The notes under the pieces are model-generated. The model did not search any database. It saw only the letters and a list, made by a program, of their open reading frames with translations, and was not told the origin of the DNA. Source: JAZQQB01 sp045628865 (GTDB lineage: Bacteria > Bacillota > Clostridia > Lachnospirales > Lachnospiraceae). Taken from it: a DNA stretch of 62,080 nt. Shown one piece after another: positions 9,103 to 18,504 of this stretch. The position numbers and the translations under genes were made by a program. The number at the start of each line of letters is the position of its first letter. Position 1 is the stretch's first letter. The stretch covers positions 1 to 62,080 of the forward strand of contig JAZQQB010000073.1 of the NCBI GenBank assembly GCA_045628865.1. The letters are read 5' to 3'.

Positions 9103-10153
9103 AGGGAAAAATATAGTGCTTATCGTGGATGATGTGGAATCCAATCGATTTGCATTACGAGATATCGTGCTTGATATGGGACTTTCTCCAGTTTTAACAG
9201 AAAGTGGAGCCCAGGCACTGCGTTTTTTGGAAAAACATCAGCCCCTGCTGATCATATTAGATATTGCAATGCCTGAAATGGATGGATTTGAGGTATGTAG
9301 CAGACTTCAGGAAAATGTGGACACAAAAGATATCCCTATCATTTTTATTTCTGCATTTGATGATGCGAAGGATGTAGTAAAGGGATTTGAATTAGGTGGA
9401 TCAGATTATATTACCAAGCCATTTATTCCAGAGGTTGTTAAGGCCCGAGTTGGACTTCATCTCAAACTGACACAGACCCGTCAGGAAATGTTAGAAATCA
9501 ATCGTCAGTTAAAAACCAGTGTTGCACAGCAACTTTCTCAAATGGAAATAGAAAAGAGAAATGTGTTGTATGCATTAACCCGAGTTGCCAGGGAAAATGC
9601 AGGCTATGACGAGATGCATATGGAGAGGGTGAAGCGAAACAGCAAGCTGTTGGCAGAAGCGATGCAGCTTTCAGAGCTTTTTGCAGATACCATCTCAGAT
9701 AGTTATATTCAGACTGTTGAGTTAGCAGCTCCATTGTGTGATCTTGGGAATGTAGCTATTCCAACCCATATCCTGCAAAAACAGGAAAGTCTGGATTCGG
9801 AAGAATGGGAACTTATGAAGACCCATACGCTTGTAGGAGCCAGAGTGATTGCAGATGTAAAAAATACAGGTGATTACAACGATTTCTTACAAATTTCCTG
9901 GGAAATTGCGCTAAATCATCATGAAAACTGGGATGGAAGCGGTTATCCAAATCAGATCAGCGGCAGTGAGATTCCGTTATCTGCGCAGATTGTTGCGGTG
10001 GCAAGCGCGTATTGTTCGCTTACTGAAAAACGTGTTTATCGAGAAGCGTTTAGTGGAGAACAAGCTGTGGAAGAACTTTTACAGGATGCTGGAACAAAAT
10101 ATAATCCAGAAATCGTAAAGGTTATGAAGATGATTTATAAGAGAATGATATAA
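9086..10153 (+). CDS. response regulator with degenerate HD-GYP output domain
   Basis: A 355-residue two-domain protein. The receiver (1-125) is complete: Asp15-Asp16, Asp59 in IILDIAMPEMDG and Lys111. An HD-GYP domain (about 155-350) follows; in the family this hydrolyses cyclic di-GMP. HHENWDGSGYP (278-288), His178 and His247 are kept. However, the defining HD pair reads Cys218-Asp219 (PLCDLGNVAIP), the following Lys is Asn222, and the later metal-binding Asp (VAVAD in the family) is Ser307. The domain is therefore probably weak, altered in metal use, or only a cyclic di-GMP or protein binder. The 17-base overlap with the kinase gene suggests a dedicated kinase-regulator pair. Confidence 0.88.
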   Translation: MVEQNKGKNIVLIVDDVESNRFALRDIVLDMGLSPVLTESGAQALRFLEKHQPLLIILDIAMPEMDGFEVCSRLQENVDTKDIPIIFISAFDDAKDVVKGFELGGSDYITKPFIPEVVKARVGLHLKLTQTRQEMLEINRQLKTSVAQQLSQMEIEKRNVLYALTRVARENAGYDEMHMERVKRNSKLLAEAMQLSELFADTISDSYIQTVELAAPLCDLGNVAIPTHILQKQESLDSEEWELMKTHTLVGARVIADVKNTGDYNDFLQISWEIALNHHENWDGSGYPNQISGSEIPLSAQIVAVASAYCSLTEKRVYREAFSGEQAVEELLQDAGTKYNPEIVKVMKMIYKRMI

Positions 10154-10176
10154 AAATAAAAAGGCAGGAAAAATAG

Positions 10177-11211
10177 ATGAGAGCGATCAGAGTGTTGGTA
10201 GTAGAAGATTCAATACTTTTTCGGGAATTGTTGGTATCGTGTTTGACGGCTGAGGAGGATATTGAAATTGTCGGTGTAGCTAAGGATCCGTTTGAGGCAA
10301 GAGATATCCTGCAAAGATGCCCGGTTGATGTTATGACACTGGACGTTGAGATGCCAAGAATGGGTGGAATTGAGTTTTTGAGAAAGCTAATGCCTCAATG
10401 TCCGCTTCCAGTAGTGGTAGTCAGTTCTTTGAGCGATAAAGTTTTTGATGCATTAAATGCTGGTGCAGTGGATTTTGTAGCAAAACCAAGTTGTGCCAAC
10501 AAGTTTCAGTTAGAGGAATTTATAAGAAATGAACTTTTGGTGAAAATCAAGATCGCATCCATTGCAAAGATTGGAACTATTAAGAAAAATATAGTAACAC
10601 AATCAACACATCAGAATCTTGCTGTTTCTACTAAGAATCTTGTGGTTGCCATTGGTGCATCAACCGGTGGGACAGAAGCTATTGCCACGGTATTAAAGGA
10701 TTTTAACACGGATATCCCTGGGGTAGTGATTGTACAGCATATGCCTGCAGGATTTACAGCGATGTATGCCAAAAGATTGAATGATCAGTGCAGGATTACA
10801 GTAAAGGAGGCCAAAAGCGGAGATGTTGTAATGCCAGGTCAGGCACTGTTAGCACCTGGTGGAGACAGTCACATGGAACTTGTGAAGGTTGGTGGAAATT
10901 ACCAGGTAATGCTGAAAAAGGCTCCAAAGGTAAATGGACATTGCCCATCAGTAGAAGTGCTTTTTAATTCTGTAGCTAAGGTCGCAGGAGATAAAGCACT
11001 TGGCATCATCTTAACTGGAATGGGTGGAGATGGTGGAAAAGGCTTATTAAACATGAGGGAGGCAGGTGCACAGACCATTGGGCAGGATGAATCCACCTGT
11101 GTTGTTTATGGAATGCCAAAGGTTGCATATGATTGTGGCGCAGTTATGTATCAGGAAAAATTACAGGATATTGCAAAAAAAACATATTCTGTTTTAAACA
11201 AATATAAATAA
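10177..11211 (+). CDS. cheB: CheB protein-glutamate methylesterase
   Basis: CheB removes methyl groups from chemoreceptor glutamates and deamidates glutamines, resetting the receptors. The 344-residue protein has an N-terminal receiver with phosphoacceptor Asp56 (MTLDVEMPRMGG) and a C-terminal esterase. The catalytic triad is Ser162 (GASTGG), His188 (VQHMP) and Asp285 (GMGGDG). All key residues are intact and the length is normal. It sits 23 bases after the HD-GYP gene. The matching methyltransferase CheR is not in this window, so it must be elsewhere if the receptors are methylated. Confidence 0.95.
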   Translation: MRAIRVLVVEDSILFRELLVSCLTAEEDIEIVGVAKDPFEARDILQRCPVDVMTLDVEMPRMGGIEFLRKLMPQCPLPVVVVSSLSDKVFDALNAGAVDFVAKPSCANKFQLEEFIRNELLVKIKIASIAKIGTIKKNIVTQSTHQNLAVSTKNLVVAIGASTGGTEAIATVLKDFNTDIPGVVIVQHMPAGFTAMYAKRLNDQCRITVKEAKSGDVVMPGQALLAPGGDSHMELVKVGGNYQVMLKKAPKVNGHCPSVEVLFNSVAKVAGDKALGIILTGMGGDGGKGLLNMREAGAQTIGQDESTCVVYGMPKVAYDCGAVMYQEKLQDIAKKTYSVLNKYK

Positions 11212-11265
11212 GAAATCTAGGAAGCTAATAATTTTTCACTTGCATGTAAGAAAGGCGTGAGACGT

Positions 11266-11658
11266 ATGAAAATCTTATTAACAGAAGATGATTTTGTCAC
11301 AAGAAAGTATATGTGTGAATTTCTATCCAAATATGGAGAGTGTGATGTTACAGTGGATGGAATGGAAGCTGTGGATGCTTTTTTAATGGAATTAGAAGCA
11401 GGAAAACCATATGATCTGGTGTGTTTGGATATTATGATGCCAGTCATGGATGGATATCAGGCGCTGATGGGAATCCGTAATATTGAAAAGGAAAAGGGAA
11501 TCCCAAAGGACAAGGCAGTGAAGATAATTATGACAACAGCTTTGAATGATGAAAGAAATGTAAAAATGGCATTCGAATATGGATGTACCATTTATTCAGG
11601 AAAACCAATAGATCAGGAGCGCTTTGAACAGGCATTGAAGAAATTGGGACTTATATAA
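11266..11658 (+). CDS. stand-alone receiver domain protein (CheY-like)
   Basis: A single receiver of 130 residues. ATG 11266 is preferred over GTG 11257 because AAAGG ends 10 bases upstream of the ATG. The acid pair Glu7-Asp8-Asp9, phosphoacceptor Asp55 (VCLDIMMPVMDG), Thr in TTALND and Lys in SGKPID are present. It lies immediately before cheA with 18 bases between, so it is a likely direct substrate of CheA. It differs clearly from the divergent cheY. It may be the output regulator of this array or a phosphate sink; the sequence does not decide. Confidence 0.88.
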   Translation: MKILLTEDDFVTRKYMCEFLSKYGECDVTVDGMEAVDAFLMELEAGKPYDLVCLDIMMPVMDGYQALMGIRNIEKEKGIPKDKAVKIIMTTALNDERNVKMAFEYGCTIYSGKPIDQERFEQALKKLGLI

Positions 11659-11676
11659 AAGGAGGAGATCACAAAA

Positions 11677-13827
11677 ATGGGTATGGAATTTAATTCAGAG
11701 GATATGCTTGATCTTTACCTCCAGGAGAACAATCAGTTGCTTGAAAAACTTCAGGAAATTGTACTGGAGCAAAAGGATGAAGAATGCTTTGATGAGGATA
11801 GTATCAATGAGATTTTCCGTACAATGCATACCATCAAGGGTTCGTCAGGTGTCATGATGTTCGATGATATTATGAATCTTTCTCATAAATTAGAGGATGT
11901 ATTCTTTTACATTAGAGAGTCAAGCCCAGATAATGTCCCACATGTGGAGCTGGTGGCTATTGTATTAGAGGTGGCAGATTTTATATCAGGGGAAATGGAT
12001 AAGCTTTCTAATGGAGATCGGGCAGATGGAGTGGCTACTGATTTAATTGAAAAAATTGATGAATTTTTGAATTCCATCAAGGGAACACCAAGACAAAAGG
12101 CTAAGGTAATTCAGGAAAATGTACATGAAGAACCAGAACAGTTTTATATTGCTCCAAAGCCAACAGGAGATAGTAAATATTACCGTCTTGTAGTACATTT
12201 CAGACCTGAAACTGCCTGGGCGAATATTCATGCATATAAAACAGTCAGTGCGTTAAAGGAAGTGACCCAGGATATCTCCTACTATCCTGCAGATGTGTTA
12301 TCCAATGAAAGCACGGCTGAAGTTATCATGGAGAATGGCTTTAAGATTATGTTAAAAACCGATGCTATGGTGGAACATATTGAAGAGACTATTTTAGCCA
12401 TTTATGAAGTGGAAACAGTAGATATTTCAGAAGAAAACCAAAGTGCATATGAAACCGGTTTTACAGCAGATGGTGAATTTCCACGCTTGATTGATTTAGA
12501 ATCCAGTATAGAGGAAATTGAAGCAAAGGCTGAAGCAAAAGAAGGGGAAGAAGCGGCAGCGGAAGAGAAAAAACCATTTGCGCCAGGTGATTTCGTTATT
12601 GAGGATAAGGAACCTGGTAAAGCGAAGAAACTTGCAAAGGATAAAGCGAAAAAGAATGATAAGGCTGCATTTATCAGTGTAGATATCCATAAGATGGATA
12701 TGCTGATGGATCTGATTGGGGAGCTTGTAATTTCAGAATCCGTTGTGCTGCAGAATCCAGATTTAAAGGTTCCAGGTTTAAGCTTGGAAAACTTTAATAA
12801 GGCAGCAGCCCAGATGGCTAAGATTTCAACAGATCTGCAGAATGTTATTATGAGCATGCGAATGGTTCCACTAACCACAACCTTCCAGAAGATGAATCGA
12901 ATTGTGTTTGATGCATCTAGAAAATTAGGAAAAGAAATAGAATTTGAAATGGTTGGAGAAACCACTGAGGTGGATAAGAATATCATTGAGCATATTTCAG
13001 ATCCTCTTATGCATTTGGTTCGAAATGCAGTTGATCATGGTATAGAGACGCCAGAGGAAAGAGAGAAAGCGGGAAAGACTGAAAAAGCAAAGGTTACCTT
13101 ATCTGCCAAAACAGAATCAGGAAAGGTTTGGATTGGCGTACAGGATAATGGTGCTGGTCTAGACAGAGTAAAGATTTTAGAAAAAGCAAGACGTCAGGGT
13201 ATTTTGGATGAAACAAGACCTGACAGTAGTTATACGGATAAAGAGGTATATCAGTTTATTACCCTTCCAGGTTTTTCAACAAATGAAAAGGTAACGGAAT
13301 TCTCAGGACGAGGTGTAGGTATGGATGTGGTTGTATCAAACATTCAGGCAATTGGTGGATCCCTGGAAATAGAAAGCACTCCTGGCGAAGGAAGTATGAT
13401 GCTTCTTAAGATTCCGTTAACACTTGCTATTATTGATGGTATCGTGATGAAGGTAGGAGATGCATCCTTTGTTATTGAAACCGGAATGGTAAAGGAATTT
13501 GTCAGTGTACAAAAAGAAATGGTAGTGCACGAACCAAGTGGCGAAGAATATGTTATGTTGCGTGGTGAAGCGTATCCTGTGCTTAGAATCGGTGAACTGT
13601 ATCATATGGAACATTATGAGCAGGAAGTCGAAAAGGGAATGATGGTTGTGATCCAGGTGGAACAAAAGATGAGCTGTATTTTTGTGGATAGTCTGGTAGG
13701 AAAACAGGAAATCGTTGTGAAACCAATTCCAGATTATGTGAAAAAGGTTAAGGGCTTATCAGGATGTACACAGCTTGGAGATGGAAGCATTGCATTGATA
13801 CTGGATGCAGCAGGACTGGTTGAGTAG
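11677..13827 (+). CDS. cheA: CheA chemotaxis histidine kinase
   Basis: CheA is the kinase of the receptor array; receptors control its phosphorylation of CheY and CheB. The 716-residue protein starts 8 bases after an AAGGAGGAG site. P1 carries the phosphorylated His51 (RTMHTIKGSSG). A P2-like domain lies at about 166-245, followed by a charged, Ala/Glu/Lys-rich linker. P3 dimerisation is at about 333-395 (HKMDMLMDLIGELVI) and the P4 ATPase has DPLMHLVRNAVDHGIETP and ATP-lid Gly motifs. A CheW-like P5 runs from about 585 to the end. The domain order is classical and no key residue is missing. The next gene is cheW. Confidence 0.95.
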   Translation: MGMEFNSEDMLDLYLQENNQLLEKLQEIVLEQKDEECFDEDSINEIFRTMHTIKGSSGVMMFDDIMNLSHKLEDVFFYIRESSPDNVPHVELVAIVLEVADFISGEMDKLSNGDRADGVATDLIEKIDEFLNSIKGTPRQKAKVIQENVHEEPEQFYIAPKPTGDSKYYRLVVHFRPETAWANIHAYKTVSALKEVTQDISYYPADVLSNESTAEVIMENGFKIMLKTDAMVEHIEETILAIYEVETVDISEENQSAYETGFTADGEFPRLIDLESSIEEIEAKAEAKEGEEAAAEEKKPFAPGDFVIEDKEPGKAKKLAKDKAKKNDKAAFISVDIHKMDMLMDLIGELVISESVVLQNPDLKVPGLSLENFNKAAAQMAKISTDLQNVIMSMRMVPLTTTFQKMNRIVFDASRKLGKEIEFEMVGETTEVDKNIIEHISDPLMHLVRNAVDHGIETPEEREKAGKTEKAKVTLSAKTESGKVWIGVQDNGAGLDRVKILEKARRQGILDETRPDSSYTDKEVYQFITLPGFSTNEKVTEFSGRGVGMDVVVSNIQAIGGSLEIESTPGEGSMMLLKIPLTLAIIDGIVMKVGDASFVIETGMVKEFVSVQKEMVVHEPSGEEYVMLRGEAYPVLRIGELYHMEHYEQEVEKGMMVVIQVEQKMSCIFVDSLVGKQEIVVKPIPDYVKKVKGLSGCTQLGDGSIALILDAAGLVE

Positions 13828-13864
13828 TTACATTAGTTTTTTACATAGAGAAAGGACATTGAAA

Positions 13865-14356
13865 ATGAGCGTAACAGATACACAGAAAAATAAGTATGTC
13901 ACTTTTAAATCCGGAAATGAATTTTTCGGATTAAAGATTGAATATGTGAATGAGATCATCGTATATCAGGAGGTAACAGAGGTACCAGAAACAGAGGATT
14001 ATATCAAGGGCCTGATAAACTTGCGTGGAAAAATCATTCCAGTTATTGATGTTCGAATTCGCTTTAAACAAGAGCCATTTGAATACAATGACAGAACCTG
14101 TATTATTGTAATCAATTTTAAGGAGACTGTGGTTGGTCTTATTGTGGAAAAAATCGCGGAGGTTGTAGAAATTCCAGAGGATCAGATTCTACCATCCCCT
14201 TCTATGGGTAAGGGAGAGAAAACCCAAAATAAGTATGTGTATGCCATTGGTAAAGTTGGAGATCAGGTGAAATTGTTACTAGATCCGGAAAAACTGTTAA
14301 AAGAGGAGGATTTCGCTGATCTGATTAAGGATGAAGAAGAGGAGGAAGAAGTATAA
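13865..14356 (+). CDS. cheW: CheW chemotaxis coupling protein
   Basis: CheW links chemoreceptor tips to CheA P5. The 163-residue protein starts at 13865, after GAAAGGA; the frame is open further upstream but that region overlaps cheA and lacks a ribosome binding site. The SH3-like fold signature is clear: YVTFKSGNEFFGLKIEYV, then YIKGLINLRGKIIPVIDVR and a GLIVEKIAEVVEI strand. The C terminus is a short Glu-rich tail. Its stop overlaps the start of the second chemoreceptor (TAATG), which implies coupled synthesis. Confidence 0.93.
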   Translation: MSVTDTQKNKYVTFKSGNEFFGLKIEYVNEIIVYQEVTEVPETEDYIKGLINLRGKIIPVIDVRIRFKQEPFEYNDRTCIIVINFKETVVGLIVEKIAEVVEIPEDQILPSPSMGKGEKTQNKYVYAIGKVGDQVKLLLDPEKLLKEEDFADLIKDEEEEEEV

Positions 14357-15720
14357 TGGAAAAAATTAAGAATATGAAATTATATACAAAGTTACTGATT
14401 TCATTTGGCGTAATTGATGTTACATTTTTACTTACATTGATTCTTTCTTTTAGTGGTGTAAGAAAAGCAATGGTTACCGATGATCCACAACTCTTTTTAA
14501 AACAGTTTAATGGCCAGCTTGGCTTTATGCTCTTAGTGATCATTTTAGTTATGTGCTTTATAGGTTTTTCGTTGGGAAAATTGATCAGAAGATCTTTTGG
14601 AAAATTGCAAACAGCAGCAAAGGAAATTGCTGATGGTAAGGTAGATGTAAAAATCAACAAAGATCATGATGATGAATTTGGTTTGTTGATCGAGGATTTT
14701 CAGCAGGTGATCAATATAACACAATATCATGCAAAAATCGCTGATATGGTTGCAAATGGAAATATGTCAGTTGATGTAAAGACTACAGAAAATGATGTTT
14801 TAGGCATGGCATTATCAAAGATGGTAAAAAGAAATTATGATTCATTATCCAATATCAGTGATGCAGCCATGCAGGTTTCTTCAAGCTCTGCAGAAGTTTC
14901 AGGTGCAGCAGAGTCTCTTGCCCAGGGTTCTACTGAACAGGCAAGTGCTATCCAGCAGATTACAGCATCCATTGATGATATTGCAGATAAGACAAAGCAA
15001 AATGCGCAGGAAGCTAATAAAACAGCAGAACTGATGGCAAAGACATTATCAGATGTAGAACATGGTAATGAACAGATGCAGAGTATGACAGTTGCCATGG
15101 ATGATATCAATAAATCCAGTGAGAGTATTTCAAAAATTATTAAAGTCATTGATGATATTGCATTTCAGACAAATATCCTGGCTTTAAATGCAGCAGTGGA
15201 AGCTGCCAGAGCAGGAGATGCAGGAAAGGGATTTGCAGTTGTTGCGGAAGAGGTGCGTAATCTTGCAGCCAAGAGCCTGGCTGCTGCGGCTGAAACGGCT
15301 GAGATGATCGAGGATTCTATTCGCAAAGTAAATGTAGGCTCCAATATTGCTGTAGAAACAGCAAAGGCGTTGGAAAAAATTACAAATAATGTGAAAGAAT
15401 GTGAGAGCATGATCACAGAGATTGCGGAGGCAAGCAATTATCAGGCGACAGCCATTGCACAGATTGATCAGGCAGTGGATCAGGTATCTCAGGTTGTACA
15501 GACCAATTCGGCTACCAGTGAAGAATGCGCTGCAGCAAGTGTGGAATTAGCAAAGCAGGCTGACAGAATGACAGATCTGTTATCTTACTACAAGTTAGAT
15601 GGAAAGGTTACAGAACCAGTAGATTTATTAGAGGATTATATGTCTGGAAGAAAAGAAGAAGAGAATACACAATATGTAAAAAAGATTTCGTTGGATGATG
15701 ATTTTATGACATATGAATGA
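14356..15720 (+). CDS. chemoreceptor lacking an external sensor domain
   Basis: A 454-residue receptor with two transmembrane segments (about residues 13-33 and 54-72) joined by only about 20 external residues. A HAMP linker (about 73-130), a second HAMP-like stretch and the cytoplasmic signalling domain follow, with tip IDDIAFQTNILALNAAVEAA. Without a sensor domain it may respond to membrane state, redox or internal cues, or serve as an array partner. No C-terminal pentapeptide for CheR or CheB binding is present; the tail is acidic and ends DDDFMTYE. It overlaps cheW by one base. Confidence 0.92.
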   Translation: MEKIKNMKLYTKLLISFGVIDVTFLLTLILSFSGVRKAMVTDDPQLFLKQFNGQLGFMLLVIILVMCFIGFSLGKLIRRSFGKLQTAAKEIADGKVDVKINKDHDDEFGLLIEDFQQVINITQYHAKIADMVANGNMSVDVKTTENDVLGMALSKMVKRNYDSLSNISDAAMQVSSSSAEVSGAAESLAQGSTEQASAIQQITASIDDIADKTKQNAQEANKTAELMAKTLSDVEHGNEQMQSMTVAMDDINKSSESISKIIKVIDDIAFQTNILALNAAVEAARAGDAGKGFAVVAEEVRNLAAKSLAAAAETAEMIEDSIRKVNVGSNIAVETAKALEKITNNVKECESMITEIAEASNYQATAIAQIDQAVDQVSQVVQTNSATSEECAAASVELAKQADRMTDLLSYYKLDGKVTEPVDLLEDYMSGRKEEENTQYVKKISLDDDFMTYE

Positions 15721-15728
15721 GGATTTTC

Positions 15729-18488
15729 ATGGAACAGGAACGTAAGGAAGTCGTAAGACTGGAACGAAGTATATTAACATTTTACAGTATTTTTAACGTT
15801 ACACTGTTTTTATTTGCTGAACAGCTAGAGTGGGGAAGCATTGTTTCCCTGCTCTATTTGCTCAGCATTTTTGTTATGTGGTTTATTAGCTTAAATGGAT
15901 ATTTTGACCGCAAGGTAAGAAGTTTTCTGTATGTCTGTATTATGCAGATATCCTTGCTTTTATTGGTTGCTAATGGGGCAGAGTATGAAAGTGTGCTGTT
16001 CTTGATCATATGTTTGGGAATTTTAAGCGGACTTTTCGGTGAAAAAAACCTGATCATTTTGACTTCTTTTGTGGCGCTACTTTTAACAGTGTATGAAGTA
16101 TATAGAAATTTTTCAGAGTATGTAAATTATGATGAGAGCAGGTCATTGCTGCTGGTTGAGGTGATCAATTTATTTTTGATCGAATATGCGATTTATTTTT
16201 GGGTGAAAAAAAGAGAGGATACGAAACGCTATATGGAAGAGTCTATAGAAGAGCTTCATATTGCGGAACAGAGTAAGACTGATTTTTTATGTAATGTTAG
16301 CCACGAATTAAGAACTCCGATCAATTCTATTGTGGGAATCAGTGAGATCGCATCTAAGGAAACGGAACTGGAAAGGATTAGAGAAGAAATTGATCAGATG
16401 CAACTGGCTGGAAAAAGACTTCTGTCAGTTGTAAGTGATGTGCTTGATTTTTCAGAATTACAAAGTGGAAAGGTTGAGGTGCTAGAGGAGGCATATTATA
16501 TTTCCTCAATGATTCAGGATATTATTAAGATGTCCTATTCCTTTAAAGAAGAGAAAAAAATAGAGATTCTATTCAATATAGATGGAAATATTCCAAAAGG
16601 ACTTATTGGAGATGAAAAAAAGATTCGAAGAGTTATTTTGAATTTAGTAAACAATGCTGTGAAATTTACCCAGAATGGGTATGTACTGATTAAGGTGACA
16701 TCACGAAAAGAAGGATATGGTGTGAATCTTTGCTTTGAGATCAAAGATACCGGTATAGGTATGTCTCAGGAGGATCAGGAAAAACTGTTTAACAGCTTTA
16801 CGCAAATTGATGGCAGCAGAAAACGAGCTGTTGGAGGTATGGGACTTGGATTATCTATTTCTAAGATGCTGGTTTATCAGATGGGAGGTATCCTGTCGGT
16901 AAAGAGCAAAGAAGGAAAAGGTACAACATTTCAGGTAGTCATTCCACAAAAAATAGCAGATGAGAATCCTATTTCAGTTGTGAAAAATAAGGATAAGATC
17001 AATGTTGCTGTTTATATTGATATGGAACAGTTTGAATTAGAATTGATTCGTGGTGCATATGCAAGTGTGATTACAGAGTGTGTAGGCAGTTTGCAAGTAA
17101 AATATCATTTTTTCAAAAACTTTTTAGACTTAAAAAGAAGATTGGAAAAGAAGGAATTTACTCATTTGTACATGTCTATGAATTCCTATCAGAATAATCA
17201 ACCTTATTTTGATGCCATATCATCCAATATTCAGATACTGGTGGTTCGGGAACCAGCAATGGGCAGAGTATTGGCAAATAAAGATCTTATTGAGATTAGT
17301 AAGCCATTCAATTTATTGTCATTGGTGGAGGCACTAAATCAGGGCAGAGATATGCTTGATAGTAATGAAACAGATTCAGACACTCAGTTTGTGGCACCGG
17401 AAGCATGCGTATTGGTTGTGGATGACAATATGATGAATCTTTTGGTGGCAAAGAGATTGCTGGAATCGTATCAGATTCAGGTAGATACAGCTTTGAGTGG
17501 AATGGAAGCATTAACGATGGTCCAAAACCGGGAATATGACATTGTATTTATGGATCACATGATGCCTGAAATGGATGGTGTGGAAACATTGCATGCTATT
17601 CGAAAACTGGTTGGAACCTATTACAGTTATGTGCCAGTGATAGCCCTGACAGCCAATGCAGTAGCAGGATCTCGAGAAATGTTTTTAAAAGAAGGTTTTA
17701 CCGATTTTGTGGAAAAACCTATTGATATCTCTACATTGGAAAGAAAGTGTAGAAAATATATTTCACAAGACAAGATAGGAAAATTACAATCGAAGTCGTT
17801 GATTACTGAGAAAGAACAGCGAGAGGATGATTCTTTAGAAGTTTCTAAAGAATCGTTGGTGAAAAAAAATGATGAAATGGTGATTCCGGGGATTTCTACC
17901 AAAGATGGTCTGGTATATTGCAGAGATGAAGAAATCTATAAAGAGATGTTAAGTCAATGTGCCATGTCAGGATTAGATGTGATTTATCGGATAAAGGAGC
18001 TGTTTACGAGTCAGAAATGGAAGGATTATACCATTGCTGTACATGCAGCCAAAAGTGCCACTAAGACGGTTGGGGCAATAGCCTTAAGTGAAAGCTGTAA
18101 AGAGCTTGAATTGCTTGGAAAAGAATATGATGCTTTGGAAAACAAAGAGTCTGAGGAGGCTCTGATGCTGATCGAAAAAATCAAGAATAAGCATCCGAAA
18201 ATGATACAGTGTTATCAGGAGATTGTTGGAAATATCAGTGAATATTTTGGAATTTGTCCAGTATGTACATTAAAGGATAAAAAGGTATTTGAAAGTACAC
18301 CGGAGTATGAAAGACTCATGCAGGGGTTAGAGGATGCAGCATATGATTTTGATGGGGACAGAATGAAAGAACTGTTAGCATCTATTGAAAACAAGGAAAT
18401 GAAGGAGAGTTTGGCTGGCATATATCAGAAGATTGAATGCTCGGATCTGATTTCGGCAGCAGAAGCCTTTCGAAAACTATTTGCGTAA
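15729..18488 (+). CDS. membrane hybrid histidine kinase (kinase, pseudo-receiver, receiver, Hpt)
   Basis: A 919-residue protein; ATG 15729 follows TGAGGA, and an in-frame ATG at 15717 overlaps the previous gene. Residues 15-160 form about five or six transmembrane segments without a large external domain. His192 (NVSHELRTP) is the phosphoacceptor, with the ATPase domain to about 405 (DTGIGM, GGMGLGL). Residues 423-540 look like a receiver fold without the Asp site. A true receiver follows, with Asp609 in VFMDHMMPEMDG. His772 in VHAAKSATKT marks an Hpt domain. The last 90 residues form another helical domain similar to the tail of the PAS kinase upstream. It probably relays phosphate internally and outward. 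Confidence 0.9.
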   Translation: MEQERKEVVRLERSILTFYSIFNVTLFLFAEQLEWGSIVSLLYLLSIFVMWFISLNGYFDRKVRSFLYVCIMQISLLLLVANGAEYESVLFLIICLGILSGLFGEKNLIILTSFVALLLTVYEVYRNFSEYVNYDESRSLLLVEVINLFLIEYAIYFWVKKREDTKRYMEESIEELHIAEQSKTDFLCNVSHELRTPINSIVGISEIASKETELERIREEIDQMQLAGKRLLSVVSDVLDFSELQSGKVEVLEEAYYISSMIQDIIKMSYSFKEEKKIEILFNIDGNIPKGLIGDEKKIRRVILNLVNNAVKFTQNGYVLIKVTSRKEGYGVNLCFEIKDTGIGMSQEDQEKLFNSFTQIDGSRKRAVGGMGLGLSISKMLVYQMGGILSVKSKEGKGTTFQVVIPQKIADENPISVVKNKDKINVAVYIDMEQFELELIRGAYASVITECVGSLQVKYHFFKNFLDLKRRLEKKEFTHLYMSMNSYQNNQPYFDAISSNIQILVVREPAMGRVLANKDLIEISKPFNLLSLVEALNQGRDMLDSNETDSDTQFVAPEACVLVVDDNMMNLLVAKRLLESYQIQVDTALSGMEALTMVQNREYDIVFMDHMMPEMDGVETLHAIRKLVGTYYSYVPVIALTANAVAGSREMFLKEGFTDFVEKPIDISTLERKCRKYISQDKIGKLQSKSLITEKEQREDDSLEVSKESLVKKNDEMVIPGISTKDGLVYCRDEEIYKEMLSQCAMSGLDVIYRIKELFTSQKWKDYTIAVHAAKSATKTVGAIALSESCKELELLGKEYDALENKESEEALMLIEKIKNKHPKMIQCYQEIVGNISEYFGICPVCTLKDKKVFESTPEYERLMQGLEDAAYDFDGDRMKELLASIENKEMKESLAGIYQKIECSDLISAAEAFRKLFA

Positions 18489-18504
18489 AGATGAGTGAGT
18501 GACA

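Noticed and set aside
12402..12986. 194-codon minus-strand ORF inside cheA
   Set aside because: Complementary to conserved CheA domains; Ser/Ile-rich low-quality translation and no start site.
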